Origin: Litsea cubeba | Taxonomy: Eukaryota; Streptophyta; Magnoliopsida; Laurales; Lauraceae | DNA length: 64,000 nucleotides | Assembly: GCA_012931725.1 (NCBI GenBank) | Contig: CM022946.1 | Span: forward strand, 57,252,058 to 57,316,057 | Reading direction: 5' to 3' | Shown here: positions 60,101 to 64,000 of the stretch, one piece after another | Layout of the letters: the number at the start of each line of letters is the position of its first letter | How positions within the stretch are numbered: the stretch's first letter is position 1 | Translations under genes and position numbers: made by a program | Notes under the pieces: generated by a model | What the model saw: only the letters and a program-made list of their open reading frames with translations | The model's database searches: none | What the model was told of the DNA's origin: nothing

Positions 60101-62950
60101 TCGATTAAATGATCGACGCCACCGCTGGCCACGACCGAATGAGCTTCCTCGACGCCTACAGAGGCTACCACCAGATCCCACTGTATGAACCTGACGAGGA
60201 GAAAACATCATTCATAACCCCCCGCGGCACTTATTGCTACAAGGTGATGCCCATCGGGCTGAAGAACGCGGGGGCAACATACCAGCGCCTCATGACAAAG
60301 ATGTTCCAGGATCAGCTCGGCAGAACGGTGGAAGTATACATCGACAACATGGTCGTCAAATCAAAGCTCTCCAGTGACCATCTGGCGGATCTCGGCCAAG
60401 TCTTCAGCATCCTTCGCGCATTCAAGCTCAAGCTCAACGCTTCCAAGTGCGCCTTCGGCGTAGCCTCTGGCAAGTTCCTCGGAAGCTTGGTAACGCGGAG
60501 AGGGATAGAAGCCGATCCAGACCAGATCACCGCGATCCAGGGCATCCTCAGCCCCTCTACCACAAAAGAAGTCCAGAAGCTCACGGGCATGGCCGCAGCA
60601 CTCAATCGCTTCATTAGCCGGTCATCAGATAAGTGCAGGCCTTTCTTTTAGCTTCTGAGAAAAAATTTAAAATTTCGGTGGACTCCTGAGTGCGACCAAG
60701 CGTTGGCCGCACTCAAGACCTATCTATCCTCACCACCCTTACTCTCTACCCCTACTTCGGGGGAGATTTTGTATTTATACCTTGCGGTCTCGGATCATGC
60801 AGTAAGCTCCGTCCTCATCAGAAAGGACGAAGGAGTTCAAAAACCCATTTATTATACAAGCAAGATCCTGCTTGACGCCGAGACCAGATACCTTCTATTG
60901 GAGAAGCTCGCGCTAGCGCTCGTAAGCGCCTCCCGCAAGCTCTCCCATTATTTCCAATCCCACACCATTGTGGTGATCACGGAGCATTCACTCCGTTCTA
61001 TATTCAAAAAGGCTGACTTTTCAAGGCGAATCTCAAAGTGGGCAGTCGAACTCGGCAGTATGATATACAGTACCGTCCACGGACTGCGATCAAAGCCCAG
61101 ATTCTGGCAGACTTCATCGTGGAATTCGTCTCGCCAAACTCGGCTCCGACCCAGCCCGGCACGGAACTGGGGGGCATAGGGCATGAGCCCAAAGTAACCG
61201 AGGTCGAACAGTCTCCCACCTCGGCATGGAAGATCTTTGTCGACGGATCGTCCACCTCCAAGAGAGCTGGCGCCGGCATAGTCCTCCAATCGCCAGAGGG
61301 TCTGGTCATAGAGCAGGCTTTCACCTTGGACTTTAAAGCAACAAACAATGAGGCAGAGTATGAAGCACTGATAGCAGGGTTGAACAGTGCCCAAGTCCTC
61401 GGAGCCCAGCACCTAGTGATCTTCAGCAATTCGCAACTGGCAACTAGCCAGCTCGCTGGAGACTACCAGGCCAGGGACGGCAGGATGGCGGCTTACTTAG
61501 CCCTCGCGAAAAGACTGCTGTCTCATTTCCAGAATGCCGAGGTCAGGCAGATTTCCCGAGATACCAACACGCACGCAGATGGGCTTGCAAACTTGGCCTC
61601 CGCTGTCGAAGCAGGAAAGAAAAGGACTGTCGAGGTTGGGTCGATATCAAGATCAAGCCTAGAACTCCACTCACCTCGGCTAATCCTCTGTGCTGATCTC
61701 GGCCCGAGCTGGATCGATCCAATCATCGCTTACTTGAAGGACGACCAGCTCCCCGAGGACAAGACTGAAGCTCACCGAATCAGACTCAAGGCAGCTCGAT
61801 TCTGGCTATCTCCCGAAGGCAAACTCTACAAAAAATCCTTCACAGGTCCATACCTCCAATGCGTCCATCCGAGCAAGGTGGACAACTTCCTGTATGAGAT
61901 CCACGAAGGAATCTGTGGCAGTCACATAGGAGGTCGATCACTGGCCTACAGGGCTATAAGCCAAGGTTTCTGGTGGCCCTACATGCAGAAGGACGCGCAG
62001 GTGTACGCCAGGAAATGCGAGAAGTGCCAGAAGTTCTCCCACTCTCTTCATCAGCCAGCGCAAGACCTAAGTCCCCTCTCTAGTCCATGGCCCTTCGCTC
62101 AATGGGGCCTGGACATTGTGGGGCCTCTCCACCGAGCTCCAGGGAACAAGAGATGGCTGATAGTCGCTACGGATTACTTCACAAAGTGGATAGAAGCTGA
62201 ACCGCTGTCCTCCATCACGGACAGGGACTCCAGGAACTTCGTATGGAAGAACATCCTAACGAGGTTCGGCATCCCCAGGACCCTGATTTCTGACAACGGG
62301 ACTCAGTTCGACTCCAAATCCTTCAAAGACTTTTGCCAAGAGCATGGCATCAGAAACCATTACTCCACTCCGGCGTATCCACAGAGCAATGGCCAGGCCG
62401 AAATCTCTAACAAAGTGATCCTGGACGGCCTGAAGAAGCGATTGGACAAGGCAAAGGGGAGATGGGTAGAGGAGCTTCCTAGCGTGCTATGGGCATACAG
62501 AACGACTCCAAGGCGGTCCACCTCGGCGACACCCTTCTCTCTGGCCTATGGGATGGAAGCGGTCATTCCTTTAGAAATCGGCCTCCCCACCCTGAGGACA
62601 GAATTGGTCGACCAAGGCCGAAATGAGACAAACCTGGCAATGGAGCTGGACCTGGCGAATGAGCGCCGAGAAGCAGCAGCCCTCCGACTGACTGACTACC
62701 AGCAGCAGCTGGCCAGAGCATATAACGAAAAAGTCAGAGAGAGAAGCTTCTCCATGGGAGAGCTGGTTCTAAAAAAGACCCTGCCAGCTGACAAAGATCC
62801 AAACGAAGGAAGCAGCTGGCCCCGAACTGGCACGGCCCATTCAAGGTAGTCTCACTGGCGGGAAGATCATCCTACAAGCTCGAAGACTTAGAAGGCAAGC
62901 CACTGCCGAGGCCATGGAATGCATCCCACTTAAAGAAATTTTATTTCTAA
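57197..62950 (+). pseudogene. Tat-2 gag-pol, several frameshifts and stops, altered RT active site
   Basis: ATG at 57197 (MPPKAKKGGESS). Gag has a TGA at 57770 and the gag core at 57960-58330. Frame shifts occur near 58690, 59925, 61055 and 62810 relative to Tat-1. Protease DSGSS is near 59218. RT has TAA at 60105 and TAG at 60649 at Gln positions. Its YIDD box reads YIDN (Asn codon at 60346-60348), which removes a metal-binding Asp. The second RNase H (FVDGSSTSKRAGAGIV) and integrase (LISDNGTQFDSKSF, SNGQAEISNK) are open in a long frame 61038-62849. The product cannot be functional as it stands. Confidence 0.9.
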
Positions 62951-63035
62951 GGATGTAACGAGTATCAGAATCAATGAAAGCAGCTTTTGCCCTGTCATCA
63001 ATCTGTGTCATCTCTCCTTACCTGACTTCGGCAGC

Positions 63036-63443
63036 TCTGGGTCCTTCACCCTGGAAAAGGCTTCGAGTTCAAACACTCTGTCGTTTCCTAAAGTTTGGGT
63101 CCTTCACCCTGGAAAAGGCTTCGAGTTCAGACACTCAGTCGTTTCCCTAAAGTTTGGGTCTTTCATCCTGGAAAATGCTTCGAGTTCAAACACTCGGTCG
63201 TTTCCTAAAGTTTGGGTCCTTCACCCTGGAAAAGGCTTCAAGTTCAAACACTCAGTTGTTTCCTAAAGTTTGGGTCCTTCACCCTGGAAAAGGCTTCGAG
63301 TTCAAACACTCAGTCGTTTCCTAAAGTTTGGGTCCTTGACCCTAGAAAAGGCTTCGAGTTCAAACACTCAGTCGTTTCCTAAAGTTTGGGTCCTTGACCC
63401 TGGAAAAGGCTTCGAGTTCAAACACTCAGTCGTTTCCTAAAGT
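63036..63443. repeat. ~58-bp tandem array, about 7 units, just after Tat-2 pol
   Basis: GGGTCCTTCACCCTGGAAAA recurs every 57-59 bp with small changes (CTTGACCCT, TTTCATCCT). Each unit contains GGCTTCGAGTTCAAACACTC, clearly related to the Tat-1 unit. Position relative to pol is the same as in Tat-1. Confidence 0.9.
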
Positions 63444-63714
63444 TCCGGGTTCATACGCCCCTCAAGATCGTTGCCGAACTCAGGCTCGCACAGTCGAAGT
63501 CATCAAGATTCCGGGTTCGTCTCGGCAAAAGACAGTTCGTCTCGGCTAATGCTAGTCCATTTCGGCCAAAACCAATTTTCAAAAGAAAAAGAGCAGTGCA
63601 AGCACTAAAGTGCAAAAGAGCAGCACAGAAATACAAGTATCACAATTGCATGTTCAGAAAAGCAAAGAAAAAAGAAGTATTGAACACAGATTGTATGATC
63701 TCAAAATTTGCTCT

Positions 63715-63720
63715 TTTATT
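63715..63720 (-). terminator. AATAAA poly(A) signal on the minus strand, Tat-2
   Basis: The minus strand reads CAATGAATAAAAGAG, matching the Tat-1 site at 48920-48925 in sequence and in surroundings (TTGTAA...GCA upstream). This suggests a conserved minus-strand transcript end. Confidence 0.4.
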
Positions 63721-64000
63721 CATTGTAATTGCTTCATTACAAGGGTTACAGAAAAGATAGAAAAATACACAAAAAGGGGGTCGCAGCCCTCTGAGAACAG
63801 AAAAAGAAAGCAGGCTTTGAGACCACTCTTCGCCGACTCCGTCCACCGACTGGAGACCTTCGGTCGAAAGGCTTCTCGCATCCTGCCAGGAGGTCTTGAC
63901 ATCCCACAGGAGGAAGGATCTGCAGCATGATTCAAAGCAGAGCCCTTTGGGATGAAAACAAGACCCCCCAGGGCCTGGGGGCGCCTGGGTCCGGCGTCCA

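Larger units (their letters stand above)
56244..64000 (+). mobile_element. Tat-2: second Tat-lineage element, right end outside window
   Basis: Same family and orientation as Tat-1: LTR 56244-57131, PBS-like ATTGGTGCCGTCTG, gag-pol, then a tandem array. The window ends before an antisense gene or 3' LTR would appear. The minus-strand poly(A) signal region shared with Tat-1 is present near 63715. The LTR and internal DNA are clearly diverged from Tat-1, so this is not a recent daughter copy. Confidence 0.9.

Noticed and set aside
1..64000. tRNA or rRNA genes
   Set aside because: No cloverleaf-like A/B box pairs or rRNA-like stretches were noticed. TGGTATCAGAGC words are primer binding sites, not tRNA genes.

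Overview
The window reads as nuclear DNA of a flowering plant. It holds exons of two conserved plant genes with plant-type introns, surrounded by plant transposable-element families: Ty3/gypsy chromovirus, Ty3/gypsy Tat, Ty1/copia, TRIM, RTE-type LINE, hAT and MITEs. The species cannot be told from the sequence. By my reading well over half of the 64 kb is transposable-element DNA.

Layout. 1-5430: a decayed hAT transposon on the minus strand. Its transposase gene has a minus-strand TATA box, a 5'-UTR intron filled by a ~154-bp tandem array, and a cluster of GCGGCCGC-type palindromes upstream. 6202-10940: the last five exons of the 20S proteasome beta-6 gene (PBF1, + strand). One intron carries a complete TRIM with target-site duplication (TSD) and an RTE LINE remnant. 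10941-15470: intergenic. 15471-15769: a foldback element with ~110-bp arms. 15774-20477: a gypsy fragment (3.6-kb LTR, PBS, part of gag) that stops about 110 bp before the start codon of a sterol 4-methyl oxidase gene (SMO1, + strand).

SMO1 exon 1 (20589-20903) and exon 2 (34026-34348) are separated by a 12.9-kb minus-strand chromovirus that starts 11 bp after the exon 1 splice junction. One LTR of that element holds a 3.95-kb hAT element, and the hAT holds a 0.6-kb hAT-like MITE. Each level has its own TSD. Exon 3 of SMO1, with the third histidine box, is not in the window. Downstream, presumably still in SMO1 intron 2, lie an internally deleted copia (34586-36510), an LTR-like stretch with another MITE (38221-40395), and two same-family Tat elements in the same orientation: Tat-1 (41233-53958, complete with TSD AGTAT) and Tat-2 (56244 to the window edge).

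The most interesting object is in Tat-1. Between pol and the 3' LTR, on the opposite strand, is a three-exon gene that I predict by eye: 81- and 71-bp introns, intact phases, 787 codons with no premature stop, and its own TATA-like box. The gag-pol of the same element carries six stops and a frameshift, although its two LTRs differ at only about 8 of 888 positions. Both Tat copies also carry homologous tandem arrays just after pol with different unit lengths (81 bp against about 58 bp).

The host genes do not appear to work together: PBF1 serves the proteasome and SMO1 serves sterol synthesis. What links them here is the load of insertions in their introns and flanks. No CRISPR, rRNA or tRNA genes were seen.
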